A program made the position numbers and the translations under genes. Below, piece by piece: positions 1 through 11,127 of a stretch of 64,000 nt of DNA; within the stretch, counting starts at the first letter, position 1; every line of letters starts with the position of its first letter. The DNA lies in assembly GCA_024195585.1 (NCBI GenBank), contig SWBL01000124.1, positions 62,001-126,000 on the forward strand, given 5' to 3'. This DNA comes from Aureobasidium sp. EXF-3400. Lineage: Eukaryota > Ascomycota > Dothideomycetes > Dothideales > Saccotheciaceae. The notes beneath the pieces were generated by a model that saw nothing but the letters and a program-made list of their open reading frames with translations, was not told the DNA's origin and made no database searches.

Positions 1-341
1 AGCGAGAGATGGATGAATTAGGTTTATTTGCATCTATCCTTGGTCACATTGGCGATGGCAATTTTCATGAGAGTATCATGTATAATGGTCAAGATCCTGA
101 GGAAAAGAAAAAGGTTGAGGAGTGTGTGAATAGGATGGTTGAGAGAGCGTTGGAGATGGAAGGGACTTGTACTGGTGAGCATGGTATTGGATTGGGAAAA
201 AAGAAGTCATTGGTTAAAGAGTTGGGGTTGGATACTATTGGAGTGATGCAGAAGGTTAAGATGGCGTTGGATCCGAATTGGTTGATGAATCCTGGAAAGG
301 TGTTTGATCATCCGAACGAGACCAATCCAAAGGGTAAATAG
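1..341 (+). CDS. DLD1: D-lactate dehydrogenase (cytochrome), C-terminal fragment
   Basis: This is the last ~113 codons of a flavoprotein that oxidises D-lactate to pyruvate and passes electrons to cytochrome c in mitochondria. The frame is open from the window edge, so the N-terminal FAD-binding part lies outside. The visible part is the FAD-linked oxidase C-terminal domain: a HIGDGNFH motif (metal/substrate-binding histidines), then GTCTGEHGIG, and the usual ending with a conserved DPNWLMNPGKVF stretch. The stop is TAG at 339-341. A glycolate-oxidase-type relative such as D-2-hydroxyglutarate dehydrogenase shares these motifs, but the C-terminus fits DLD best. The codons are more T-rich at third positions than in genes further right. 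Confidence 0.85.
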   Translation, partial: REMDELGLFASILGHIGDGNFHESIMYNGQDPEEKKKVEECVNRMVERALEMEGTCTGEHGIGLGKKKSLVKELGLDTIGVMQKVKMALDPNWLMNPGKVFDHPNETNPKGK

Positions 342-1125
342 ATGAACAATAGCATTGGACAACCACGAGCCCTACCTACAAAGATAACACAAACCAAAAA
401 GCAAAAAAGAAAGTGATTCCAAAGATCTCGAGTATGTTCAGGAGGAAAGTACTTACAGCAGCAACCACGAATATCGAACAACTAGACTTCTCAACCTTCC
501 AGTAAACATCCTTGTGTTTGCAAGAAGTTCCCCAGAAAGGACGATACAATCACAGCCACACCCAGTACTTAACAGTCTCAACCATCCTTGTGTTTGCAAG
601 ATCAGGTGTAGAGACCGACAAAGTTCTGGGCTAATTAGCGAGTTTGGTTTCTGTTCACCGACACCCTTGATGTTTCTAATTCTTATGATTAGCTTGCATG
701 ATGACTTTCTTAATTTACCTCCTTTGGAAGGGGTTAAGTGGCCTGAGGCCGAAAGATGTTCTGAGAGGTAATGTTAGCGGATGCGGTGGTTCGAACCCGA
801 GATCTTTGGAGGGGAATAGCGACTAGGCTAAAGGACAGGGGATGACTTGAGGGATGGTTGGCGGGAATATAAGGGCTAAAGGAGCTCAGGAGTGACATTG
901 TCATTGAGATTGTGGTGGAGTGAAAGTGAAAAGGGAGTTTGCAAACATCTAAGCCGTGTCTCAAGCGAGAGCCTCCTTTGTACTCATCCCAGATACAGAC
1001 ACCGTAAATTGAAGGAAACATTGTACTTGTCAGGGTCAAGGGAGATCTTTTACGGAAGGAACACAAGTTGATCAGAAAAAGTCATTTTCTCATACTGTGG
1101 GCTGTGGCCGAAGATTCATATCCAA
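342..1125. other. Intergenic region, DLD1 / GPI16 convergent ends
   Basis: Both flanking genes end here, so the stretch should hold two 3' UTRs. A 19-bp direct repeat (catccttgtgtttgcaaga) sits at 507-525 and 583-601. Short ORFs on both strands have no protein-like features. A T-loop-like GGTTCGAAC string near 790-806 does not fold into a tRNA. Confidence 0.5.
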
Positions 1126-2928
1126 CTATCGTACTTTTTTGGTCTCGCCATTATGATCGGCAGCTTTCACTTCCCTCCTCTTCAGGAACTTTTGCTTCAG
1201 GTTGGCGATGTTAACTTGAAGCTTTGCTTTGATTGCAACAATTCCTGCTGGCTCAACCTCATCCGCAGCAACAAAACGACGAACGATCAGATTGAAGATA
1301 CTACCAAACGCCATAGCCATGACGGTACTGGTCAAGATAATGACATTGTACGGCATGCTGAAATCGGGAGTAGGGAGAGGAAGGAGCAGGGATGTGGTGC
1401 GTAAGTACATGGTGGTTGTTCCTTCTCCGTTGGTCGAGTTGATCAACAGCTTGACTATTGAGGGTGCAACATCAAAGCCACGGTTCGCGTCGGGAGGATA
1501 CTCGGTGTATCGCAAGATAGCCTTTTCAAAGTCGTAAGTCAGGACCAAAGAGGCACCAGCGGGAACGTGAAGGCGTAATTCGAGATGAGTACCTCTGGCG
1601 CGATCAATGGCGGGCCTGTAGAAGATTTGCTGGATAGATGATGGCGAGGGTACCGAATCGATAGAAGCATGCAGGGTGTGCAGATATGGTTTCATGAACC
1701 ATGGTAAAGACTCAAGATAGACGAGATCGACAGCATCAGTAGCGGATGGGTTGGTAAGGATGACACGCATACCGCCTCGTTCTGAACCATAGCCGACCAT
1801 GGTTCGTTCCGCATGGAGGCGTGGTTGCTCCAGGGTCAGGGGTGAGATCAGGGCTTGCTCGCCCAGTGCAATATCGAAATCACCAGATTGTGGAAGAGCA
1901 TATCGTACAAGGCCATCGTCTGATTTATGCTCACCGTAGGCTTCCTCGGCAGTGATTTGAATGTTTTGACCAGGAGCGGCATGCAGGGTGACCGACTCAG
2001 GGGCTGCACCTTCATTGACATGGCAAGAACCACGGATAGGACGGCCAAAGACCTTGCTGAGGGTCCAGTCACGTTCTGCAGAACGTTCGCGTGGGTAACA
2101 TGTGTCATGGCTGTTATACCACTTCTCTGTGTCACAGGCAATGTCCTCGACTGGCGGAGGCCTGGGAATGGGATCTTGTTGAGAACGCATGGACCGGTCA
2201 AGATCAAGAACCATATCTACCGTCTGATCGATCTCCAGCAAGCACTCGGATCCGTCATCCGGGCATACGGGGCGCACGTCAATTGCCATTGACTGCCAGG
2301 AGGCATCAAAGAGCTTGTGTCCATCCAGAAGAGTCGCAATGCCAGCCTTGCCCTTGCACGGCAGAAGCTTCAAGAAGGGAGTCAAGTTCTCGGTACAGAC
2401 AACTTCATGAGGCAGGGCTCCGTGCAGCAGGTGCAAGGAAGATGTGTTCTTATGAGAGCCCTCCAAATCGAAAGTCATTGCCGGACGGATAGTCTTTGTC
2501 GAGTCGATAAAGTTGATGGAGGCGCAGAAGAGACCAGACAAGGCATTACTCAGAGTCAACCAGCGAGCATTGGCTTGTTCGTGCGAGTCTGCGTCCACCC
2601 AGGCCCACAGCTCGACACCAGTGCCTCCTTCACGGCGGCCATGTCGCGGTCGTTGTCCCCAGTTCTCAGAGTCCCAGCGGCCGATACTGAAGCGAAGATG
2701 CAGTTCCCTGGCATGTGTATGTTGTAGGATCTGGCCGAGCGAGCGCGGAAATAGGCGATAGTTCTGGGCATCGAAGTCGGATTTGGTCGTGTTGGCCTTG
2801 AAGTTGAAGGCGGCCAGAAGTTGAGATTGAGGGAGCGGGTGCAAGTCCAGTTGCTCGGTGTATTGTCCTTCAGCCCATGGTGCAAACAGGCACAGCAGCA
2901 GCGACAGGACACAGGCTATCACGAGCAT
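1126..2928 (-). CDS. GPI16: GPI transamidase component Gpi16 / PIG-T
   Basis: Single-exon gene of 600 codons. Gpi16/PIG-T is a subunit of the ER-membrane GPI transamidase, which cleaves a C-terminal signal from proteins and attaches a GPI anchor. The product begins with a clear signal peptide (hydrophobic residues about 2-19, ending near AEGQ). A large lumenal region follows with family strings such as SLGQILQHT and LHLRFSIGRWD, and then one membrane segment near residues 527-549 with a short basic cytosolic tail. The length is that of the family. The ATG at 2928 is the start that puts the signal peptide first. The 261-bp spacer to LUC7 (divergent) is probably a shared promoter. Confidence 0.93.
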   Translation of the reverse strand: MLVIACVLSLLLCLFAPWAEGQYTEQLDLHPLPQSQLLAAFNFKANTTKSDFDAQNYRLFPRSLGQILQHTHARELHLRFSIGRWDSENWGQRPRHGRREGGTGVELWAWVDADSHEQANARWLTLSNALSGLFCASINFIDSTKTIRPAMTFDLEGSHKNTSSLHLLHGALPHEVVCTENLTPFLKLLPCKGKAGIATLLDGHKLFDASWQSMAIDVRPVCPDDGSECLLEIDQTVDMVLDLDRSMRSQQDPIPRPPPVEDIACDTEKWYNSHDTCYPRERSAERDWTLSKVFGRPIRGSCHVNEGAAPESVTLHAAPGQNIQITAEEAYGEHKSDDGLVRYALPQSGDFDIALGEQALISPLTLEQPRLHAERTMVGYGSERGGMRVILTNPSATDAVDLVYLESLPWFMKPYLHTLHASIDSVPSPSSIQQIFYRPAIDRARGTHLELRLHVPAGASLVLTYDFEKAILRYTEYPPDANRGFDVAPSIVKLLINSTNGEGTTTMYLRTTSLLLPLPTPDFSMPYNVIILTSTVMAMAFGSIFNLIVRRFVAADEVEPAGIVAIKAKLQVNIANLKQKFLKRREVKAADHNGETKKVR

Positions 2929-3189
2929 CGCGGCCTCATGGCGTAGACATAAGATCTAAAGGGGGTGCTAAGTCGAGCATACAAGTGCCAAGAAGTCGAC
3001 CGGCGCGCGGAGCAGTCACTCTCTCTTCCGCTTTTGCTGTCTCCAAAGCTTTCCACTTGTATATCACCACTCACTCGCCATCAATCATCTTGCGATCCTT
3101 TTCATCTACTCTTGCAACAATCTTGTCGCCTAGAACTCCATATCATCATCCGCCAAAAACACACACTTGCGACGTAGCGCATATTCAAC

Positions 3190-4101
3190 ATGGCAGCTGA
3201 GCAGAGAAAGCTGCTGGGTACGCTTGCATATGAAATCCCCCGACTGTACAGAACTTACTGACACATCTCTATAGAGCAGCTCATGGGCGAGCAGTTGCTC
3301 GCTGGCCCTGGCGCATCGCGCGCCCCTCAGTTGTCCATCACTGATCCAAAGGTGTGCCGCTCCTACCTTGTCGGCACCTGTCCTCACGACCTGTTTACCA
3401 ACACCAAACAAGATCTCGGTCTGTGTCCAAAGACACATAGCGAAGCCCTGAAGTCCGAGTACGAAAATGCAGACGATCAACAAAAGCGCAAATGGGGCTT
3501 CGAGTTCGACTACATGCGAGACATGCAAAAATACATCGACGACTGCAACCGACGCATTGATAGCGCTCAGCGTCGCTTGGAAAAAACTCCCGATGAGATC
3601 CGCCAAACAAATGCTCTCTTGAAGCAGATTGGCGAACTGTCGCGAAACATTGAAGATGGCCTGGTCGAGGTCCAGATTCTGGGCGAGTTGAGCAGCGTCA
3701 ATACCGCCGTCACAGAATACTTCCGTATCAGGCAACAAAAACAATTGAAGGAAGATCGCGAACGTGAGCTCAAGGCTTTGTCCGACACATCAGGTCCCTC
3801 GGGACATCAAAAGCTCCAGGTTTGCGACGTGTGTGGCGCATACCTTAGTAGACTGGACAACGATCGCAGACTGGCGGATCACTTCTTCGGAAAGATGCAT
3901 CTTGGTTATGCTCAAATGCGCAAGACGTACCAACAACTACAGAAGGATCTACAAGGTCGCCAACCGCCGATCCGTGACGAGCCTCAAGGTCCTAGAGGCG
4001 GTTACGACGACAGAGATTACGGCGGCCGTAGCGGTGGTTATGGCAGAAGGGGCGGTGGTGGTGGTGGTGGCTTTGGAAGAAGGGGAGGTGGCAGATGGTG
4101 A
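3190..4101 (+). CDS. LUC7: U1 snRNP protein Luc7 (LUC7-like)
   Basis: Two exons, 3190-3217 and 3275-4101 (intron 57 nt), give 284 aa. Luc7 is a U1 snRNP-associated splicing factor that helps select 5' splice sites. The spliced start MAAEQRKLLEQLMG is characteristic and includes 12 residues lost if translation is taken from the internal ATG at 3283. The first CCCH-type finger is in CRSYLVGTCPHDLF...CPKTH, a coiled coil follows, then the second C2H2-type finger in CDVCGAYLS...DHFFGKMH. The C-terminus is a short RGG/glycine-rich tail (about residues 240-284) rather than the long RS domain of metazoan relatives. The gene is nuclear in function. Confidence 0.93.
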
Positions 4102-4547
4102 TGATTCTATTGGGATACAAAAGCAGACGACGAGACGAGGATGCATAACAGCTTGGTCGGTGTTTTTGGCGCAATACCCACATGAGGCATGGCAGCGAGG
4201 CGCTGGGATGGTCATTTATCTTTTCAAAGAGTACATATTCCTCTGCACATTGAAGGGCAGGAATACTGAAACCAATTCAAGTCAAGGCATGAAACGAGAG
4301 AGTTTGAAGAAGGCGCTACCAGAGTCATGAATCACGTGCAAACAAGCCAGGCAGCGTCATATGTAATTACAACAATCGAGGGGATTAATCGTTCGTCCGT
4401 CCTTGTTTAGATCATATACACAACACCTTGCTCTCACAACCGTATTTCTCGGTAACCTCGGACTTAGCTACGCTCACCTCCGCTTGGAACATTGAGCATC
4501 ACTATACCGCACACGACACCCCCACCAAACCCCTCACCACCGCCGCC
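4102..4547. other. Intergenic region LUC7 to ArfGAP
   Basis: Holds the LUC7 3' UTR and the ArfGAP promoter. The stretch before 4548 is C-rich and pyrimidine-rich and ends in CGCCGCCATG, a strong fungal start context. I see no further gene. Confidence 0.5.
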
Positions 4548-6508
4548 ATGTCGCGGAGACCTGCTGGACCCGATAGGACGATGCAGAACCAGCAGACATT
4601 GAAGAGCTTGGTCAAATTGGAAGGAAACAAGAGCTGTGCAGACTGCAAGAGAAACAAGCGTACGAAATACAAACACTGCCACAGGACGTGGAAGCTGACA
4701 AGTGTCGATAGACCCGAGATGGGCCAGTTGGAATTTGGGCATCTTCATCTGCATTCGGTAAGCAACCGCTGCTAACGTGTATCAGACCATATATGCTGAC
4801 AATACTTGCAGCTGCTCTGGAATTCACCGTGGTATGGGCACACACATCAGTAGAGTCAAGTCTGTCGATCTGGACTCTTGGACCGACGAGCAGCTTCAGA
4901 GCATGCTTAAGTGGGGCAACACCAGGGCCAACATGTATGACATCCTCGTTTGACACGCCATAAACTGTTGCTGATTGTCATTCTGTAGATACTGGGAAGC
5001 AAAGCTCGCCCCCGGTCACGTTCCCGCCGAAGCGTACGTACTCCAGCAGCAACACAGCACCGTCTCCTGGCTTCAATCACTAACGTGTACGCAGTAAGAT
5101 CGAGAACTTCATCCGCACCAAGTACGACGCAAAGAGATGGACCATGGACGGCCCAATCCCGGATCCCTCGACTCTCGGAAGCGAGGGTGGGGAAGAAGAC
5201 GTGGTAAATACAGACCAAGCTTTTGCTGGAACAAAACCGCTGACCAGAATATAGCCTCTTAGCGTAGTCCAGGAGAAGGCAAAGCTCGACCGTTCAGCCT
5301 CCCTCAGAAATGCCTCCATGAGCAGCGGACCTGCCGCTCCCCAACAAGCCCCCAGAGCAGTCGCTCCAGTCATTGATCTGTTCGGGGACGACCCGACTCC
5401 AGCTCGTGCCAGCACCGCCGGGCCTTCGATCTCCTCAAGACCTCCTCCACAACAGCAAAAGGCTCCTGTCGCACCTCCCAAGCAAAACCGACCTGGCGAC
5501 TCCCTACTTGGTCTCGACTTCTTCGGAACAAGCCAGTCCGCACCCCCAGCACGCCCGGCTAGCGCGGCTTCAGGAGCTTCTACTATGGGAAGCAATCCTA
5601 GGTCAGACCTGAAGCAGTCTATTCTGTCTCTGTACGCATCTGCACCCAAGCCTGCCCCAGTGCAGCAACCTCAATCTTCTTCGAATGCCTTTGGTGGTTT
5701 CGCCTCTCCGCCAATGCAATCTCCTGCCGCATCGACATCTCAGTTTGGTGGTATGGCTGATGCCTTCGGTGGCTTGAACTTCGGCGGGCCTTCCGCTCCT
5801 CAACAACAGCAGCAACAACCCAAACCTTCTGCTTTCTCCAATCTGACCTCTCCAGCATCGCGTACAAGCTCCATCAGCGGTGGTAGCTTCTTTGATGCTA
5901 AGCCCACACCACCTCCCAAGCCTTCTGCTGCACCTGCTCCCAGACCGCAGCAACCTCGCATGTCAAGCGGATTCGGCGACTTCGGCGACTTTACATCAGC
6001 ACCATCACCTGCACCCGCACCCATGTCTACGAGATCGCCAGATCCCGCCAGCTCTGGTATGGGAGACTTGTTCGATATGGGCGCTCCCGCACAATCAAAA
6101 CCCGCAACCTCTACTTCTGCTTCAGCCTTCAACCTGTCAAGCCCTGCTCCGCCACCGAAGCCAGCACAAGTACCAGCCATGGGCGGTCTCGATAACATGG
6201 ACGCTTGGGGCTCGAACAACGCTTGGAGTACCCCTGAGCCAGCAGCACCTGCGCCCCCTACTACCTCGTACAAGGCACCCGCCGCAAACACCAACACATA
6301 CAAGGCACCTGCCATGACCAGCGTGTCGAATGACGATGACTTTGGCGGCTGGGGAAGCAACGAGGGTACTTCTTCCAGCAAGCCTACCGTCAGTCAGGAT
6401 GATGACTTTGGCGGTTGGAGCAGTGCACCTGCACCTGCACCTGCTGCCTCTACGTCTAACAACAAGGGTCCAGCTTCAGATGATCTCTTTGGAAATGTCT
6501 GGGGTTGA
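4548..6508 (+). CDS. ArfGAP of the SMAP/Age2 type
   Basis: Six exons: 4548-4659, 4712-4757, 4812-4934, 4989-5033, 5095-5203, 5255-6508; 562 aa. It should stimulate GTP hydrolysis on Arf during coated-vesicle formation at Golgi/endosomes. Splicing restores the complete ArfGAP zinc finger: [14 protein letters not shown], then [16 protein letters not shown] (CX2CX16CX2C with the arginine finger after it). The C-terminal two thirds is disordered and rich in P, S, A and Q. It has an LLGLD clathrin-box-like motif at about residues 229-233 (the same motif as in mammalian SMAP), a DLFGDD motif, FGDFGDF, and two DDDFGGW motifs of the kind bound by gamma-adaptin/GGA ear domains. It ends in NVWG. The four internal introns of 51-61 nt all interrupt the catalytic half. 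Confidence 0.92.
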
Positions 6509-6982
6509 ACACGTTATTGAGAGCATTATTGGCGGGATGATAAAAACAGCATTTAGGACCTTGATGGCCATGATTAAATACAGAAGCTCTTGGGCTTAAT
6601 ATACAACATAAAATGTCTCTGAAGACCTTTTCAGCCTGGACAGGTGGTACATGTCTAACGCATATCGCCGTTGCGATTACTCCGTGGAGTATGTTGTGGA
6701 TGTGGTGGAAGTGTCATGCGCATGTTGCGTGTGGTCCTCCATGTGTGCGAGCATCGCCTTCTCGTCTCCTCGGGACTGACTTGCAAACGAGCTGACTCCT
6801 GTCCAGTCTCTAAATATACGTGGCCACAGCGGGCTGCTCGGCTGCTCCAAGCCAGGTCTTCCTTTCATGTGTTTTCGAAGGGATACTTGGCCGAAGTTCG
6901 GTGGTTGTGTGACGCTTCTTCTTCTGTGTCCAGCAGTACTATGACTTCGTTGCGAATATTGTTTGCTGAAAGGCCAGGATTC
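6509..6982. other. Convergent intergenic region
   Basis: Holds the 3' UTRs of the ArfGAP (+) and SNARE (-) genes. ORFs here overlap in several frames without recognisable motifs. Confidence 0.45.
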
Positions 6983-7413
6983 TCAAGCAGCCTTAGAGCC
7001 TCCAAAGACCCAGCCGCCGATCCAGTAGAGGACAAGAACGATAGCGATGAGGATTCCAGCGAGTTTGAGAATAGCGACCTTGTTTCCTTGTTGTGCCATC
7101 CGCGTCAATCTTCCAGCACTGCCCTGCAAAGTATTCGAGAAGTTGGAGAAGGCATTTGTCTGAAGCGTAGGTGTTAGTGATGTTGTAGACTCAGACAGTT
7201 CAGGGGAAAGAGCGGCGCACAGAGGAGTCGATGACGGTCTGGTCGCGGGCGTTGTCGTAGATGTCGATGGTGACACCGCGCAAGGCCGATACCTTTCCGG
7301 CGAGGTCGTCGAGTCGCGAGTTGTTTTGGCTTTTGGACTTGTCAGTGGCTGTGTAGTGACCGCAGCAGGGGAGTAGGGTATGGATACCGTTCACGTTCGT
7401 AGGCTTCAGACAT
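6983..7413 (-). CDS. BET1/SFT1-type Golgi SNARE
   Basis: Three exons (minus strand): 7413-7388, 7329-7221, 7159-6983, with introns of 58 and 61 nt; 103 aa. The product is a small tail-anchored Qc-type SNARE expected in ER-Golgi or intra-Golgi fusion. The spliced N-terminus reads MSEAYERERQNNSRLDDLAG. A SNARE heptad region covers residues about 10-75 (KVSALRGVTIDIYDNA..., then AFSNFSNTLQGSAGRLTRM). The C-terminus is one membrane anchor, AILKLAGILIAIVLVLYWIGGW. The length fits SFT1 better than yeast BET1, but fungal annotation often uses BET1 for this group. It is divergent from the LSB3 gene, 369 bp away. Confidence 0.85.
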
Positions 7414-7782
7414 TGTGGCGATTGCTCAAGGCGGTGTTGTGGGAGTTGGTGGTCGGGTTGCGACGACTGGGGCGTCCAAGAGTATGGTCGGCAGATGGTC
7501 AGGTCAAGGAACAAAGGATGATCAATAATGTCGGTAGAAGCAGCCTCGGGAAGTCGTTGCCGGTCCGGGGTCGCGAGCACGGACAATGACGACGACTAAG
7601 TCATGGCAGCTCGGCGGAAGCCCCACTATATCTCTATAGCCCGACTCTCATTCTCGTGTCTGTCGCTGTGCCTGCCCTACCCTTTCCTTCATACCGTAAT
7701 CTGGGTGCTGTCCTCGTCGCGTCTCTTCTGCTCATCGCCGTACCACCAATCCCTCAGATCACCGCAATCCCGATCGCCCAAC
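7414..7782. promoter_or_regulatory. Divergent promoter, SNARE / LSB3
   Basis: 369 bp between two divergent starts. The half next to LSB3 is very pyrimidine-rich (about 7640-7780), the usual fungal leader pattern. No clear TATA box is visible. Confidence 0.45.
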
Positions 7783-9148
7783 ATGCCGCTCATCAACAAC
7801 CCGCTGCCTTCCTCGATGAAGAGTGAGTCGCGACATCGCACTGCCATGCTCTGTTTGGTTTCTGATGGTCTATAGGCGAATGTAAAAAGACGGGCAAGAT
7901 CCTTGCCTCCTTCATCGACCCAAAACAGTCTTTCGGCCCCGACAAGATTATCCCACCTCAAATCCTCTCAAATGCCAAAGGTCTCGCCATCATGACCGTC
8001 TTCAAGGCTGGCTTCCTTGGTAGTGCTCGTTTCGGCTCTGGTGTCATAGTAGCCCGCCTCTCAGACGGCACTTGGTAATTCTCTCGACCATTGTTCTGTG
8101 TTGACGCCTGCTGACCTCAGCTCCAGGTCCGCTCCTTCCGCAATCGGTACTGTTGGTGGTGGCTTTGGTGGTCAGATAGGCTTCGAGCTCACCGACTTTG
8201 TCTTCATCCTCAACGATGCCGCTGCTGTCCGTACATTTGCTCAAGCTGGCAGTATCACTCTGGGAGGCAACGTCTCGATCGCCGCCGGTCCCGTCGGTCG
8301 CAATGCCGAAGCTGCTGGTGCTGCCTCGCTCAAGGGCGTCGCTGGTATCTTCGCATACAGCAAAACCAAGGGCTTGTTCGCTGGTGTCTCTCTCGAGGGT
8401 AGCGCCATGATTGAGAGAAGAGATGCCAACGAGAAGATGTACAACCGTCGTGTCACTGCCAGAGCTCTCCTCGAGGGCGGTGTCCCTGTTCCGCCCCAGG
8501 CCGAACCTCTGATGCGCGTCCTCAACAGCAGAGTCTTTGCCGGAGTTGCTGCTCAGCAGGGTGATGCCATGTACAACGACATTCCAGTCTATGATGAGTC
8601 TCACGATGACGTCATCTGGCAGGGCAAGAGAGGTTCTGCTCACGGCGAAGGTGTTCGCTCAGATCGTACAGGAGCTTCTGGCAACTTTGGCGCCCCTTCG
8701 CGTGCCAGCACTTGGCAAGATGATGTCTACGACAGACAACCCAGCTTCGGATCGCGTGCCAACCCTGGTGAAACTTTCGATCGTCTTGAAGCCTCTCGCG
8801 CACGTAGCAACAGTGCATTTGCCGATCAAGCCGAGTATTCGTACTCTGATCGCAAGCCTACCAGACCCAGTGCTCCCAAGCCAACCTTCAGCAGTGCTAA
8901 TACCGCAACTCCCAAACCTGGCCAGGCTATCGCCAAGTTCACTTTCGATCCTGATCAGCCAGGTGATTTGGGCTTTAAAAAGGGCGAGATCATCACCATC
9001 GTCAAGAAGACTGATAACCCCAATGATTGGTGGACAGGCAAGATTGGTTCGAGGGAAGGAATTTTCCCTAGGTAAGTCATCACCGCTCTTTCAAACAACT
9101 ATTGGTACTGACATATCGGTGTGCAGCAACTACGTTGAACTTACCTAA
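7783..9148 (+). CDS. LSB3: Lsb3/Ysc84-like actin-patch protein (SYLF + SH3)
   Basis: Four exons: 7783-7822, 7876-8074, 8127-9071, 9127-9148; 401 aa. Lsb3/Ysc84 binds and bundles actin and acts at endocytic sites; the SYLF domain also binds phosphoinositides. The SYLF domain covers residues about 1-215 (MPLINNPLPSSMKSECKK at the start, GGGFGGQIGFELTDFVFIL, and GLFAGVSLEGS). A disordered linker of about 110 residues follows. A C-terminal SH3 domain ends the protein ([41 protein letters not shown]). The last exon is only 22 nt and supplies the conserved SNYVEL that closes the SH3 fold, so an intron-blind model would miss it. Confidence 0.94.
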
Positions 9149-10377
9149 GCACCATCTCTACGTCCGACACACGGCTTTGTATGCCGCCGCCGTTCTTATT
9201 ACTCTGGATATATGCTTCCTCTCTCTTTGTTCTGGTTTATGATTTGCATAGCGCCGCGTGCACGGCGCCCGACGGTGCTTTCTCTGGGTTTTTGTTCTTC
9301 TGTTATATACCTTTGATGTACAGACCGCCTCTATTCACATAGTCAAAAGCTGGTCAATTTCTCCTTTCAAGAAGGCGGTTCCTTTTCCCGACTCAATCTC
9401 CCCCACACCTCGGTCGAAACGATCAATCATCTCTCCGAGCTGCATAGGAGTCTGATTCGAGACCGACCAACTTACCAAATTTCAACTCCATGTTGCAATT
9501 TGGGTTTGAATACTAGGCGTGAGGCGTTCGCGGTTCGCGCCAACCCCCACGCCAGTATCCGGGGCGCCACGGGCCGATCGCTGTTCTGCGGCCTACTCTA
9601 TGCGGACCGTTGTCCATCAATCTCTCGTAGGGAAAACAGGCATGTTCTGTGTCACGGTGTGTAATTTCGAGCTCCAGGCATCTGGTCTCTGGAGACGAGC
9701 AGCTAGGGTTACAATGAAGAGATCGAATCGCCTCTTGTCACGACGTGGCTGACCCGTTGCCTTGATGATTGTGATCTCAATTTCCACAATACTGAACACG
9801 ATCTGATGAGGCTGTAACATTCATGTTTTGAGAAAGACGATATGTACATGTGTGGCTTGCAATTCTATATGTGTACATAGAGATAGGACTTTGGTCCGGA
9901 AATAAAATAAACATGAGGGATTGGGTAGGAAATGTTGTTGCCTGGCTCGCAATTTGGTAGACCGAAGGGGCGACAGGGATAGGCCGGATTCCCCGAATGG
10001 AACATGTGCTTCCTCTGTCACTTCTGCATATGCTGCTGCAGAATTTATCGCAAATTTCTTCAACGAGCCTGTCAAGAGTAGAAGAGGTTGAAACGTGGAT
10101 GGCACGTCAACGTTTCTGGATGTGGGGTCCCGAGAGCTGGGGGACCTCATCGTTTGTGACGTTTCGCGGCTGCACTCTCCTTCCTCGATCTATAACCTTT
10201 CAAGGCACGCATGCCATAGGGGAGACAAGGGATATCGGGTCCTTGCTTCTCTGCAGCCCTCACCGCTCCAAGATCCCAACGGTGAGCAACCACATGACTG
10301 TGACACGCATGGTGGAGGCGTATGTAGGTATCAGTAATGTTTTTTTCTCACCCTGCATGAACGAGATAGGATGTAGC

Positions 10378-10385
10378 TATAAAAG
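10378..10385 (+). promoter_or_regulatory. Orphan TATA box
   Basis: TATAAAAG is followed by a CT-rich, leader-like stretch and CTGACCTCAG at about 10501. No gene starts within 600 bp. It may be a distal promoter of the SDR gene with a spliced leader, or the promoter of a non-coding RNA. Confidence 0.4.
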
Positions 10386-10962
10386 AGGGCATGTCCTATC
10401 TGGGACTCAGAAGCCCTTTCTGGTTTCTTTCTGGTCTCAGGCTTCCTTGATCAATCACTTTCTCTGCACATCCCCGTCCTGCTCCTGTCTATCCTCATAA
10501 GCTGACCTCAGCCATCACTTCAATTCTTGACGTCTCCCCGATATTTCACCTTGTTGATATCTTCAGGCAACCTGTCACAAACTGCGTCATCTCATTCCAC
10601 TGAATCACTTGAGGACGAAGCACGTAAAAGTGATAACCAGTGCCCATAGCGCTTGTGTTTGATTAGCTCAATTCTTCTGCTGCAGGGTAGCTTCCACTAG
10701 GTAGGCATATCTTCCCTCACTATAGGGGTTGTTTCCTCATAAACCCGTCATTGACCGTTATTTGAAGCTACAGAATCCTTCCACTACCTGCCGTCAATTG
10801 TCCGGCACTTGCTCGCAGCTTCCACTCGGGTTGAAAAATAAATACAGCAAACCGCCGAAGTCTACTTCAAGCGTCACTCGCTCCTGCCTCAACTTCTTCA
10901 CTCACTCACTTCCTTCCTTCACTATCAACGCCGCGGCTCCCTCCGGCCTTCCAATTCCCGCG

Positions 10963-10971
10963 TGTATATAA
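10963..10971 (+). promoter_or_regulatory. Probable TATA box of the SDR gene
   Basis: TGTATATAA lies 157 bp before the ATG at 11128 and is followed by a CT-rich run typical of strongly transcribed fungal genes. Confidence 0.5.
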
Positions 10972-11127
10972 CGTGGCCGCCGAACAAATTCCTCCATCTC
11001 TTCGACACTCCACTCCAAACTTTGACGATCTCACTCAAGTTCACCAAAGTCTTTCTACCTTTGATCATCTACTTGATCCACCTCTCTTATACTACTTCTT
11101 TTCTCACAACTTCACACAATCGGTACT

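Larger units (their letters stand above)
9149..11127. other. 2-kb intergenic region upstream of the SDR gene
   Basis: Nearly 2 kb without a supported gene. It carries the LSB3 3' UTR on the left and a long promoter/leader for the SDR gene on the right. AGGGG (stress-response-element-like) strings are at about 10218 and 10724. A canonical TATAAAAG lies at 10378-10385, followed by pyrimidine-rich sequence with no convincing ORF. The last 300 bp are strongly CT-rich. An ORF of 167 codons at 9997-10500 lacks protein-like features. Confidence 0.5.

Noticed and set aside
785..825. tRNA-like T-loop string GGTTCGAACCC
   Set aside because: The T stem does not pair on either strand and no D-arm, anticodon arm or acceptor stem of proper spacing is found.
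9997..10500. 167-codon ORF in the long SDR promoter
   Set aside because: Composition is odd (Cys, Ser, His-rich), it has no motif and it overlaps a canonical TATA box.
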